A stretch of DNA of 64,000 nt from Janthinobacterium sp. FW305-129 (lineage in GTDB: Bacteria > Pseudomonadota > Gammaproteobacteria > Burkholderiales > Burkholderiaceae_D): the NCBI RefSeq assembly GCF_020858115.1, contig NZ_JACYMM010000002.1:124001-188000 (forward strand), in the 5' to 3' direction. Shown here piece after piece: positions 16,480 through 25,013 of the stretch; position 1 is the stretch's first letter; the number at the start of each line of letters is the position of its first letter. Under the pieces are notes generated by a model that was not told where the DNA came from, ran no database searches, and was given only the letters and a program-made list of their open reading frames with translations. The position numbers were made by a program, and so were the translations under genes.

Positions 16480-18618
16480 ATGACGCCAGCCACAACACCT
16501 ACATTTGGGCCCCTGACCCGGGCGGCCCGCTGGCTGGCGCTGGCGCTGCAAGACTGGCGCACGACGGAAGGCGAACGCTGGATCTACGTCGGCAAGACCC
16601 TCATCGCATCGTTCTGCGCCCTCTGGCTGGCCTACCGCCTGGGCCTCGATTCACCGAGCACGGCGATGACCACCACTATCATCCTGGCCCTGCCCAGCAG
16701 CGGCATGGTGCTGGAAAAAAGCTTTTACCGCCTGTGCGGCACCCTGCTCGGATGCACGGCCGCGCTGACCCTGATCGGCCTGTTCCCGCAGCAGCCGGTG
16801 CTGCTGTTCGCCGGCCTGGCCCTGTGGGTGGGCCTGTGCACGAGCGGCTCGGCCCTGCACCGCAACGCCCAGTCCTACGTGTACGTGCTGGCCGGCTACA
16901 CGGCCTGCATGATCGTGCTGCCCGCCATCGAGCAGCCGACGCAGGTGTTTTCGCTGGCCGTCACGCGCGTGGCCGAAGTGGGCCTGGGCATCATCTGCTC
17001 GGCCGCCGTGTCCAGCGTGCTGCTGCCGCGCCACCAGGGCACGCAGGTGATGCGCACGGTACAGGCCCGCTACGGCAAATTCCTCACCTTTTGCCAGGAC
17101 GTGCTGCAGCAAAAACTCACGCCGGCCCAGGTGGAACTGACGCATCTGCAATTTGCCGCCGACGTGGCGGCGCTGGAACTGGGCCGCTCGGCCGCCCTGT
17201 TCGAAGTGACCAGCAAGGTGAGCCACGTGCGCGCGCAAAACCGCAAGCTGCACGCCTTCAACGCCACCTTCATGACGGCGCTGACCACCTTCTATACCTT
17301 CCACCGCCTGTTCGACCGCCTGCAGCGCGACGGCGAAACACAAGTCATGCAGGCGTGCGCGCCCCTGTACGCCATCGTCGCCGAAGCGCTGCAAACGACG
17401 CCCTCGCAAGACTCGCTCGACACCATGCAGCTGCATCTGCAGACGGCGCTGGGCCAGGCGCGCGCGGACATCGACGGCGCGGCCATCGCGCATGCGCAGC
17501 AGATCGACTTCGACACCGTCTGCGAGCTGCTCGAGCGCTTTGCGCGCGACATGAGCCGCTTTCACGAAGTGTATTTCAGCCTGGCGCACGATACGCCGCT
17601 CGAAGTGAGCACGCCGCAGGCGTATGCGCCGAAGACGCCGCCCGCGCTGGTGATCGCCAGCGGCGCGCGCGCCGGCATCAGCCTGGCCCTGCTGGCGCTG
17701 GGCGCCTACTTCCTCGCCTGGTCCTATGCCGGCACGGCGATGCTGATGGCAGCCGTGTTCTGCGCGCTGGCGTCGTCCTCGCCGCGCCCCATCCTGATGA
17801 TCCGGCAAGTGCTGGCGGGCTTTTTGATCGCCATGCCCCTGTCGCTCGTGTGCGTGTACTTCGTGCTGCTGCACGGCGACGGCTTCCCCATGCTCGTGCT
17901 CAGTTTCGCGCCCTTCCTGGCCGTCGGCCTGTACCTGATGACGAATCCCGCCAAGCTGGGCGTCGGCCTGGGCGTGTCGACCTTCATCACGCAGATGGCG
18001 CCGCTGAACGTCATGCGCGTCGACGGCGCCGGCTTTCTCAACACGGGCATGGCGCTGATCGTCGGCCTGATGCTGGCCGCCCTCGTGTTTGCCGTGCTGC
18101 TGCCAGAGCACACGATGGGCCACAAGGACCATATCGGCCGGGCACTGTGGCGCGAAGCGCTGCATGCGTGCACGGCCCCTGCGCGGCGCGTGAAACACCG
18201 CTTCGACAACCGCGTGCGCGACCTGCTCAGCCAGCTCAATGCGGCGGCCGGCCCGGCGCCGGGCGAAGCCACGCGCGCCGTCGTGCGCCAGGCCCTGACC
18301 CTGCTGGAAATCGGCCATTCCGTGATCGAATTGCGCGAACTGATCGCGACCGCCCGCCCGGGCGCCACGCGCCACGCGCTGCAGCAGTGCGTGGACCACA
18401 TCGCCGGCTGGCTGCGCACGCGCGGCGATGCGCAGCTGCAGGCGGCGCTGGCCGCCACCCTGCAGGCGGGCGCCGTGGTGCGTGCGGCGCAGGCCGAAGC
18501 GGGTGCGACACAGGAACGCGGCGCGCGCCTGCAGACGGCGCTGGCCGACCTGCATTCGATCTACACCTCATTGCTCGACCACATGGCGCCTGGCGCCGGA
18601 GACCACCATGCCGCGTGA
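16480..18618 (+). CDS. FUSC family inner-membrane transporter (AaeB/FusC type)
   Basis: A 712-aa membrane protein with two blocks of hydrophobic helices (about 38-190 and 385-550) separated by a soluble helical domain, plus a C-terminal soluble region. This duplicated layout is that of AaeB and FusC, which export aromatic carboxylic acids such as p-hydroxybenzoate or fusaric acid. The start ATG at 16480 lies ten bases after the MarR stop. The DUF1656 gene overlaps its end by 11 bases. The ligand cannot be read from sequence. Confidence 0.88.
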   Translation: MTPATTPTFGPLTRAARWLALALQDWRTTEGERWIYVGKTLIASFCALWLAYRLGLDSPSTAMTTTIILALPSSGMVLEKSFYRLCGTLLGCTAALTLIGLFPQQPVLLFAGLALWVGLCTSGSALHRNAQSYVYVLAGYTACMIVLPAIEQPTQVFSLAVTRVAEVGLGIICSAAVSSVLLPRHQGTQVMRTVQARYGKFLTFCQDVLQQKLTPAQVELTHLQFAADVAALELGRSAALFEVTSKVSHVRAQNRKLHAFNATFMTALTTFYTFHRLFDRLQRDGETQVMQACAPLYAIVAEALQTTPSQDSLDTMQLHLQTALGQARADIDGAAIAHAQQIDFDTVCELLERFARDMSRFHEVYFSLAHDTPLEVSTPQAYAPKTPPALVIASGARAGISLALLALGAYFLAWSYAGTAMLMAAVFCALASSSPRPILMIRQVLAGFLIAMPLSLVCVYFVLLHGDGFPMLVLSFAPFLAVGLYLMTNPAKLGVGLGVSTFITQMAPLNVMRVDGAGFLNTGMALIVGLMLAALVFAVLLPEHTMGHKDHIGRALWREALHACTAPARRVKHRFDNRVRDLLSQLNAAAGPAPGEATRAVVRQALTLLEIGHSVIELRELIATARPGATRHALQQCVDHIAGWLRTRGDAQLQAALAATLQAGAVVRAAQAEAGATQERGARLQTALADLHSIYTSLLDHMAPGAGDHHAA

Positions 18619-18808
18619 ATTCGCCCTGTTCGGAATACTGATTCCCACCCTGCTGCCCCTGTTCATCCTCAGCATCGGCCTGCAAACCCTGCTCGACCGC
18701 GTGCTGGGCTGGCTGGGCGTGTACCGCATGGTGTGGCACCCGTCGCTGGCGCGGCTGTGCATCTTCATCGCCATCTTCGGCGCGCTGGCGCTCTCGCTTT
18801 ACAAATAA
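18608..18808 (+). CDS. DUF1656 small membrane protein (AaeX-like)
   Basis: A 66-aa protein with two hydrophobic segments (about 8-28 and 45-63), typical of the small DUF1656/AaeX subunit found beside FUSC pumps. It starts inside the last codons of the FUSC gene (11-bp overlap), so translation is coupled. Its exact role in the pump is not established. Confidence 0.85.
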   Translation: MPREFALFGILIPTLLPLFILSIGLQTLLDRVLGWLGVYRMVWHPSLARLCIFIAIFGALALSLYK

Positions 18809-18846
18809 AAAAAACTGTTCAACCCGATCAAGGAAAGGCTGCCGAC

Positions 18847-19755
18847 ATGGTAAGCAAACTGACCCGCTATGCAATCACCCTGCTGCTACTGGCCGCAGCC
18901 CTGTGGATAGGCAAGACCGTCTGGGACCGCTACATGGAATCGCCATGGACGCGCGACGGGCGCATCAAGGCCGACATCGTCAACATCAGCGCCGACGTGG
19001 CCGGCACCGTCACGGACGTGCTGGTGCGCGACAACCAGGTGGTGCAAAAGGGAGATATCCTGTTCGTCGTCGACAAGGAGCGCTATGCGAGCGCGCTGGC
19101 GCAGGCCGACGCGGTGTTGGCCGCGCAAAAAACGGAGCTGGGCCGCCGCGGCAAGGAAGCACAGCGCCGCGCAGGCCTTGACGCCAGCATCATCTCGACG
19201 GAAAGCCGCGAAAGCGCCGCGTTTGCCGCCAGCTCGGCCTCGTCGCAAGTGCAGGCCGCCGTGGCCGCGCACGCGCTGGCGCAACTGAACCTGGAACGCA
19301 CCACCGTGCGCGCCCCCGTCAGTGGCTACGTGACCAACCTGAACGTGCACAAGGGCGATTTTGCCGCCGTCGGCGCCCCCAAGCTGGCCGTCATTGACAG
19401 CGCCTCGTACTATGTCGTCGGCTACTTCGAAGAGACCAAGCTGGGCATGCTGGCGCAGGACGACAAGGCGGAAATGAACCTGATGAGCGGCGGCACCCTG
19501 CACGGCCACATCGAAAGCATCGCGCGCGGCATCACCGACCGCGACGCCGCCACGGGCCGCGAACTGCTGGCCGACGTCAACCCCACCTTCAACTGGGTGC
19601 GCCTGGCGCAGCGCGTGCCCGTGCGCATCCACATCGACGAGCAAGACAGGAACCAGGTCCTGGTGGCCGGCACCACCTGCACCGTGGTGATCACGCCCCA
19701 CTCGGCGCCGCATTCGGCACCGGCGCCGAAACCGGCGGCCGCGCACCCCGCATGA
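18847..19755 (+). CDS. HlyD-type membrane fusion protein (AaeA-like)
   Basis: A 302-aa periplasmic adaptor anchored by an N-terminal membrane helix (residues 7-23). Then come a lipoyl-like half (VNISADVAGTVTDVLVRDNQ), a helical hairpin (about 75-150), the second half (VRAPVSGYVTNLNVHKGDF) and a beta-barrel. It should link the FUSC pump to the NodT lipoprotein across the periplasm. The following LysR gene starts within its stop codon (ATGA). Confidence 0.9.
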   Translation: MVSKLTRYAITLLLLAAALWIGKTVWDRYMESPWTRDGRIKADIVNISADVAGTVTDVLVRDNQVVQKGDILFVVDKERYASALAQADAVLAAQKTELGRRGKEAQRRAGLDASIISTESRESAAFAASSASSQVQAAVAAHALAQLNLERTTVRAPVSGYVTNLNVHKGDFAAVGAPKLAVIDSASYYVVGYFEETKLGMLAQDDKAEMNLMSGGTLHGHIESIARGITDRDAATGRELLADVNPTFNWVRLAQRVPVRIHIDEQDRNQVLVAGTTCTVVITPHSAPHSAPAPKPAAAHPA

Positions 19756-20660
19756 GCGGCGGCGCCGGGCGCCTGGCGGAAATCGCCCTGTTCCTCGATG
19801 CCGCGGTGCTGGGCAGCTTTTCCGCGGCCGGCCGCAAGCACGGCCTGTCGCCGGCCGCCGCCAGCGCCGCCATCGCGCGCCTGGAAGCGGCGCTGGGCGC
19901 CACCCTGTTCGAGCGCACCACGCGCCAGCTGCGCCTGACGGAAGAAGGTGTGCACTACCGCCAGTACAGCGAACAGGCGCTGGACTTGCTGGCGCAGGCG
20001 GAAGACGGCTTGCACGGGGGCGGCGGCGCCGCGCGCGGCCTGGTGCGCATCTCGGCGCCGTCCGACATCGGCCGCCAGCTGCTGCTGCCCATGCTCGACC
20101 GCTTTGCCGCGCTGCACCCGCAGGTGCGCCATGCGCTGACCCTGACGGACATGACGGCCAGGCTGGTGCAGGACGAGGTCGACCTGGCCATCCGCTACGG
20201 CGAGCTGCCCGACAGCGAGATGGTGGCGCGCCTGCTGCACCCGGGCCGGCGCGTCGTCTGCGTGGCGCCCGCGCTGGCCGCCAAAGTGGGCATGCCGGCC
20301 ACGCCGCGCGACCTGGCGCTGCTGCCCACCCTCGTGCTCACGGCGGGCGACGGCGCGCCGCAGGACTGGCGCTACCGCGAAGACGGCAAGCGCCACAGCC
20401 TGCGCCTGCAGGGCGCCTGGCACAGCAACGACGGCGAAATCATCCGCCGCTGGGCCGTGGCCGGCCATGGCTATGCCTACAAATCCCTGCTCGACATCGG
20501 CGACGACCTGCGCGCGGGGCGCTTGCAGACGGTACTCGACGATTACTTTGCCGACAGCGTTCCCCTGCACCTGCTGTACCGGCGCAGCCGCTTCCAGCCG
20601 CCGCGCGTCGCCCTGCTGGCCGACTTCCTGCTGCAGCAGTTCGCCGCGCTGCAAGCCTGA
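19752..20660 (+). CDS. LysR family transcriptional regulator
   Basis: A 302-aa regulator with an N-terminal winged helix-turn-helix (about 9-65, LDAAVLGSFSAAGRKHGLS) and a LysR substrate-binding domain resembling the AaeR/CrgA-like group. It overlaps the adaptor gene by four bases, so it is cotranscribed with the pump rather than divergent as most LysR genes are. Whether it controls the pump or a distant target is unknown; E. coli aaeXAB is controlled by a LysR protein, AaeR. Confidence 0.88.
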   Translation: MSGGAGRLAEIALFLDAAVLGSFSAAGRKHGLSPAAASAAIARLEAALGATLFERTTRQLRLTEEGVHYRQYSEQALDLLAQAEDGLHGGGGAARGLVRISAPSDIGRQLLLPMLDRFAALHPQVRHALTLTDMTARLVQDEVDLAIRYGELPDSEMVARLLHPGRRVVCVAPALAAKVGMPATPRDLALLPTLVLTAGDGAPQDWRYREDGKRHSLRLQGAWHSNDGEIIRRWAVAGHGYAYKSLLDIGDDLRAGRLQTVLDDYFADSVPLHLLYRRSRFQPPRVALLADFLLQQFAALQA

Positions 20661-20669
20661 CGTCCGCCC

Positions 20670-21206
20670 TTACTGCGGCAGCACGCCCAGCTGGCGCAGC
20701 AGGGTCAGGTTGTCTTCCAGGTGCCAGTTGTCGCTGATGCGTCCCTGCGCATTGACCTGATATAAATCAAACGCCTGGAAATCGATGGCTTGCCCCTGCC
20801 CGCGCAGCTCGCCCTGCGGCGTGGGAAAGACGCCCGTGAAATGGCCCGTGAAGTGCAGGCGCAGGGTCACCCGGCTTCCTGCCACCAGCATGTCCTCGAT
20901 GGCCACCTGCAGATCCGGCACGGCCGCGTGAAACACCTGCGACGCCTGCAGCGGGCCGGCCAATCCCTGCGGACGGCCGGCGGGCAAGGTGCGGTCGATA
21001 AAATCGTCGGCCAGAGCCAGGCGCGCCAGGGCCGGATCGCCGCTCTGCCAGAACGCGGCATAGCGGCGCGCCGCCAGCGCCACCGTGGCATCGGCTTGCG
21101 CGCCGGACAAGTGGGCGGGCATGGGCAGCTTGGCGGCGGCATGGGCCGGCGTGGCAGCCAGCAGGGACAGGGCCAGGATGGCGGGAGCAAAAGGAGAAAC
21201 AGGCAT
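20670..21206 (-). CDS. exported SnoaL-like / ester cyclase family protein
   Basis: A 178-aa protein with a signal peptide (ending PAHAAA) and a SnoaL-like NTF2 fold: the segment RYAAFWQSGDPALARLALADDF and the later ISDNWHLEDNL are typical of ester cyclase-type members. Substrate unknown. The ATG at 21206 has GGA six bases upstream; the ATG at 21212 is possible. Stops of this gene and the convergent LysR gene are nine bases apart. It lies 125 bp downstream of the SDR gene on the same strand. Confidence 0.75.
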   Translation of the reverse strand: MPVSPFAPAILALSLLAATPAHAAAKLPMPAHLSGAQADATVALAARRYAAFWQSGDPALARLALADDFIDRTLPAGRPQGLAGPLQASQVFHAAVPDLQVAIEDMLVAGSRVTLRLHFTGHFTGVFPTPQGELRGQGQAIDFQAFDLYQVNAQGRISDNWHLEDNLTLLRQLGVLPQ

Positions 21207-21331
21207 GGTCATTCCAGGTGAGTTGATCGGCGTGCAGATGGCACACCGTCATTCTGGACTCGCTTGCCCCGCCTGATAATTGGCCCAGCGCTTGAATCAT
21301 CTGCTTGTCAGGGTTGAAACTGCGTTGAAAA

Positions 21332-22078
21332 TCAGCGCCCGCCGGCCACGTCGAGGATGCTGCCCGTCACATACGTGGCGCCCGGCCCCAGCAGGTAGAG
21401 GATGGCGCCGGCGATTTCCTCCGGCTGGCCGCCCCGCTGCATGGGCACGCCGGACGCCAGGCGCGCCACCCGCCCCGGCTCGCCGCCAGACGCGTGGATC
21501 TCCGTGTAGATGATGCCGGGCCGCACGCCGTTGACGCGGATGCCTTCGGCCGCCACTTCCTGCGCCAGCCCGAGGGTCAGGGTATCGACGGCGCCCTTGG
21601 AAGCGGCGTAATCGATGTATTCGCCCGGGGAACCGAGGCGCGCGGCCACCGACGACACGTTCACGATGCGCCCGCCCTGCCCGCCGTTCGCCGTCGACAT
21701 GCGCCGCACGGCCTGCTGGCAGCACAAAAAGTAACTGATCACGTTGGTGCGCAGCACGCGCTCCAGGCGCTGCACGGAAATCTCGGCCAGCCGGCATTTC
21801 CGCTCCAGCACGCCCACATTGTTGACCAGCGCCGTGAGCGTGCCCAGGCGCGCATCGACCTCGGCAAACAGGCGCGCCACGTCGGCCTCGTCGCTGACGT
21901 CGGCCTGCACGGCAATCGCATCGCCGCCCTCTGCCACGATGCGCGCGCACAGCGCTTCGGCCGCCTGCGCATCGCGCACATAGTTGACGCACACGGCATA
22001 GCCCTGGCGCGCCGCCAGCAGCGCCGTCGCCGCACCGATGCCGCGGCTGCTGCCGGTAATCAGGATCACTTCCTTCAT
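21332..22078 (-). CDS. SDR family oxidoreductase
   Basis: A 248-aa short-chain dehydrogenase/reductase. The cofactor loop TGSSRGIG (8-15), the NNVG motif, and catalytic serine, tyrosine and lysine (VSSVAAR, YIDYAASK) are present. The arginine in the NYVRD region after the second strand suggests NADPH preference. An AAGGAGGGA ribosome site precedes ATG 22078. Substrate is unknown; many 3-oxoacyl or sugar reductases look alike. Confidence 0.88.
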   Translation of the reverse strand: MKEVILITGSSRGIGAATALLAARQGYAVCVNYVRDAQAAEALCARIVAEGGDAIAVQADVSDEADVARLFAEVDARLGTLTALVNNVGVLERKCRLAEISVQRLERVLRTNVISYFLCCQQAVRRMSTANGGQGGRIVNVSSVAARLGSPGEYIDYAASKGAVDTLTLGLAQEVAAEGIRVNGVRPGIIYTEIHASGGEPGRVARLASGVPMQRGGQPEEIAGAILYLLGPGATYVTGSILDVAGGR

Positions 22079-22121
22079 CGTCCCTCCTTGGTGGTTGTCA
22101 CATCATCATACGCGGACGAAA

Positions 22122-22146
22122 AAAAACCCGCGCAAGGCGGGTTTTT
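22122..22146. terminator. bidirectional rho-independent terminator
   Basis: AAAAACCCGC and GCGGGTTTTT form a perfect 10-bp stem with a 5-nt loop. On the minus strand the T run is eight long, so it ends the dsbA/small-protein transcript 14 bp past the stop at 22160. Confidence 0.88.
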
Positions 22147-22159
22147 CTGGCAGGCGCAT

Positions 22160-22384
22160 TCAATTTCTAAAGTGCGTCATGGCATAAGTCAGATGCTGCC
22201 ACCAGTGCTCGCGCGACTGCACGGACGCCAGGCATTTCGCGTCGACCTCGTTCTTGAACGCGGGGTCCACGCAAGCCTTGGTCACCAGCGCATTGCGCTG
22301 GTTTTCCACGTTGACGACGGCGATCGCCAGCCAGGCCACGAGGGCGAGGGCCAGTACGCACAGGGTCCAGGGCAGCTGTTTCAT
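22160..22384 (-). CDS. small single-span membrane protein, HWWQH family (paralogue B)
   Basis: A 74-aa protein with a short basic N-terminus (MKQLPW), one membrane helix (about 6-27) and a tail of about 47 residues predicted to face the periplasm. The tail has ENQR, two cysteines 13 residues apart and SREHWWQH, all shared with the product at 13023-13340. It starts 14 bp after dsbA on the same strand behind GGAGAAG and a terminator follows, so the two form a bicistronic unit. Function unknown; a link to disulfide formation is inference. Confidence 0.75.
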   Translation of the reverse strand: MKQLPWTLCVLALALVAWLAIAVVNVENQRNALVTKACVDPAFKNEVDAKCLASVQSREHWWQHLTYAMTHFRN

Positions 22385-22398
22385 GGTCTTCTCCGCAG

Positions 22399-23070
22399 TT
22401 ACTTCTTCGCTGGCGCCGGTGCGCGCTCTTTCAGGACGCGCGCCACCAGTTCATCCATCACGCGCAGGGTCGCCGCCTGGGTCTGCGGCTCGGACTGGCC
22501 CGGACGCGACAATTGCGCCGGCGACGTGACGAAACGGCCGTCGATGACGATGGTCGGCGCGCTGTCGATCTTGCTGGCGGTAATCAGTTGTTCGTTGCGT
22601 TTCAGCTTGGTCTGCACGCCGAACGAGTTGAACATGTCCAGGTATTTCGCCTTGTCGATGCCGTTCTTGACCAGCAGGTCGAGGATGGCGTCATCGCGGT
22701 TCAGGCGGTTGCGCTCGACATGGATGGCGCGGAAGATCTTGTCGTGGAACTGGTCCAGCTGGCCCATCGCTTCCAGCGTGGCATAGGCGTGCGCCTGCGG
22801 GTCTTTCGGGCCGGAGAAGGCCAGGTGAATGCGGCGGAAGGCGATCTTGTCGCCCTGCTTCTTGACCCAGTCGTGCATCAGCGGATCGAGCGCGTAGCAA
22901 TGCGGGCAGGAATACATGAAGTACTCCACCACTTCCACCTTCTTGCCCGTGTCCGTGCGCACTGGCGTCGGGAGCGTGGTAAAGCCGGTATCGGCCGCCA
23001 TGGCGCCGCCGGTGGCCGCCACCAGGGTGACGGCGGCAAGCAGGGGACGCAAGAAACGCAGAAAACGCAT
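22399..23070 (-). CDS. dsbA: periplasmic thiol:disulfide oxidoreductase DsbA
   Basis: Introduces disulfide bonds into exported proteins. The 223-aa precursor has a signal peptide (1-25, ending GGAMA), the active site CPHC at 55-58 and the cis-proline loop SAPT in a thioredoxin fold with an inserted helical domain. ATG 23070 follows AAGGATT. It is first in a two-gene unit with a small membrane protein of unknown function. Its usual reoxidant DsbB is not in this window. Confidence 0.93.
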   Translation of the reverse strand: MRFLRFLRPLLAAVTLVAATGGAMAADTGFTTLPTPVRTDTGKKVEVVEYFMYSCPHCYALDPLMHDWVKKQGDKIAFRRIHLAFSGPKDPQAHAYATLEAMGQLDQFHDKIFRAIHVERNRLNRDDAILDLLVKNGIDKAKYLDMFNSFGVQTKLKRNEQLITASKIDSAPTIVIDGRFVTSPAQLSRPGQSEPQTQAATLRVMDELVARVLKERAPAPAKK

Positions 23071-23217
23071 AATAATCCTTCATCATAAAGTGGTCGTGAA
23101 CGGGGCGAGATTACCACTTTTTGCGCCGGCCATTGAAGCCCGGGTGGAAAAAAGGCGCTTTTGCGCGCTCCGTTTGCGCCCGATTAAGCCGCTCTTAAGC
23201 GCCGCCGCGCGTCTGCC

Positions 23218-24768
23218 TCAGAAATGGTAGCGCGCCGACACGCGCAACTGGCGCGCGTCGTTGAGGTAAATGCTGGAGCGGCAGCCCGGCGCATCGCCGT
23301 AATGGCGGCGGTTGGCCAGATTGCTGCCGGCCAGTTCCAGCTCCCAGGCACCCAGCTTGCGCGCATAGCGCCCGTCCACGGTGGCAAACGCGGGCACCTG
23401 CGCCAGGCAGCTGTTGGCGAAATCCGGACCATAGCGCAGGGCGCGCAGCCATTGCACGCCCACGTCGGCACTGGCGCCGGCCTGCCCCGTCCAGTACAGG
23501 CGCAGGCTGGCCAGGGTTTTCGGCACGAGGGCGATGTCCGGGCCGTCGTAGGCGTAATCGTCATAGCGCGCATGCACCTGGCGCAGCTGAGCGTCGAGGC
23601 GCCAGTCGCGCGCCAGCGCCAGGCCGGCCTCGATGGCGATGCCGGCGCGGCGCGAGGGCTCGAGGTTGCCCGCAAAGCCCAGCTGGCCCAGGCTCTGGTC
23701 GAAGACGATCTGGTTGCTCAGGCGCTCGCTGAACAGGCGCACGGAAGCGCTGCGCGCCGCGTCGCCGAAGGTGGCGCCCACTTCCGTTTCGCGCCGCAGC
23801 TGTCCCGCCAGGGGGCGGTAGCCGGCGCGGGTATAGCCATCGTCGTCGATGCGGTAGCTGCGCGCGGCCTTGGCGTACACGCTCAGTTGCGGGCGCAGCT
23901 GCAGGCTGCCCTGCAAATCCCAGGCATTCTGGTTTTCCCAGTCGCTGCCGCCGGCGGGCATGTCGGCCGGATCGAGCTGGAACTGTTCATGCCGCAGCCC
24001 CAGCAGCAGTCGCGGCGCATACGCGCCGCCGAAGGCCAGCTCTTCGCGCAGCAGCAGCGCGCGCGAGTACTGGCGGCGCTGCCCGTCGCCATCGCTGCCC
24101 GGCGCCGCGCGGTCCGAGCGCCGCTGCCACTGCATCAGGTCCAGGCCCACTTCCGTATCCGTGCCCACGCCGCCCACCTTGCCGTAATGGCGCAGACGGG
24201 GCGCCAGTTGCCGGCGGCGGCTGCTGTAGCGCGATTCGCTGCTGCCGTCCTCGCCCGCATAGCGGGCCGTGGCGCGCTTTTCCCGCTGCGACAACTCCAC
24301 GCCCAGCTCGAAACTGCCCACATAGCGCTGCACGAAGGCGCTGGCGCGCCGCACCTCATAGCGGTACAGGTCTTCCGGGCGGGCCGCCAGCAAGGCCAGG
24401 AACGGCGCCTCGGGCGCGGGATAGCGGGTGTCCTGGTTCAGCTGGTCGGCGCTGAAGCCGAAGCGGCCCTGGCGCACCTTCCATTCCGCGCCGCCGTTGA
24501 AGCCGCGCTGGTGAAACACGCTGCCATCGCGGTAATTGCCGTTGCGTAGCCCGTCGATGGCCACGTCGAGCGTCATGCCGTCCTGCTCGCGCGACAGCGC
24601 GCCGCGCACGCTGTGCTGGCCGCCCTGCGCCAGTTCGGCGGACAAGTCGCCATGCGTGACGCCGGCCGCGCCGCCATCCACGCCATCCTGCGCGCACGCC
24701 GGCATGGCCAGGGCGCACAGCAGCAAGGTGCGCGTGGCGATGGTCAGGGCGGGAGGGACAGGCATCAT
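23218..24768 (-). CDS. TonB-dependent receptor-like barrel, plug domain apparently missing
   Basis: A 516-aa outer-membrane protein. A signal peptide (about 1-26, ending PACAQ) is followed almost at once by barrel-type strands (SAELAQGGQHSVRGALS, then DVAIDGLRNGNYRDGS), and the protein ends LRVSARYHF, the usual barrel end with a terminal phenylalanine. Family members resembling the BtuB group carry about 130-150 residues of plug, starting with a TonB box, before this point; I find no TonB box or plug here. The frame is intact and a promoter with a perfect TATAAT lies upstream. It could be a deletion derivative or a passive pore. No cobalamin riboswitch was seen. Confidence 0.7.
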   Translation of the reverse strand: MMPVPPALTIATRTLLLCALAMPACAQDGVDGGAAGVTHGDLSAELAQGGQHSVRGALSREQDGMTLDVAIDGLRNGNYRDGSVFHQRGFNGGAEWKVRQGRFGFSADQLNQDTRYPAPEAPFLALLAARPEDLYRYEVRRASAFVQRYVGSFELGVELSQREKRATARYAGEDGSSESRYSSRRRQLAPRLRHYGKVGGVGTDTEVGLDLMQWQRRSDRAAPGSDGDGQRRQYSRALLLREELAFGGAYAPRLLLGLRHEQFQLDPADMPAGGSDWENQNAWDLQGSLQLRPQLSVYAKAARSYRIDDDGYTRAGYRPLAGQLRRETEVGATFGDAARSASVRLFSERLSNQIVFDQSLGQLGFAGNLEPSRRAGIAIEAGLALARDWRLDAQLRQVHARYDDYAYDGPDIALVPKTLASLRLYWTGQAGASADVGVQWLRALRYGPDFANSCLAQVPAFATVDGRYARKLGAWELELAGSNLANRRHYGDAPGCRSSIYLNDARQLRVSARYHF

Positions 24769-24839
24769 GGCGGAAAGCTGGGTGCGCTGCCGGGGCGCGG
24801 ACGCTCGGCAGAGGGACGGAGGGATGGCAAAAGCGAATC

Positions 24840-24867
24840 ATTATACCCACGGCGCACGGCGCCGCAA
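24840..24867 (-). promoter_or_regulatory. predicted promoter of the plugless receptor gene
   Basis: On the minus strand: TTGCGG, 16-bp spacer, TATAAT (perfect -10). The start near 24833 would give a leader of about 65 nt. Confidence 0.55.
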
Positions 24868-25013
24868 GCACCAGCCCGCTGGTACTTTCCTTATGCCAAT
24901 ATTTTATTGGTGATTTGGCATTTTTGTAGGTATATTAAGGTGCACCCGGCAATCCCGGGCGCAGCCGACTGCATTTAAAAATCAACAATAAGAAGTCACT
25001 GTGGGAGTCACGC

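Noticed and set aside
24769..25013. Cobalamin riboswitch upstream of the receptor-like gene
   Set aside because: I looked on the minus strand for a B12-box (GCCACTG) and its flanking conserved segments and found none.
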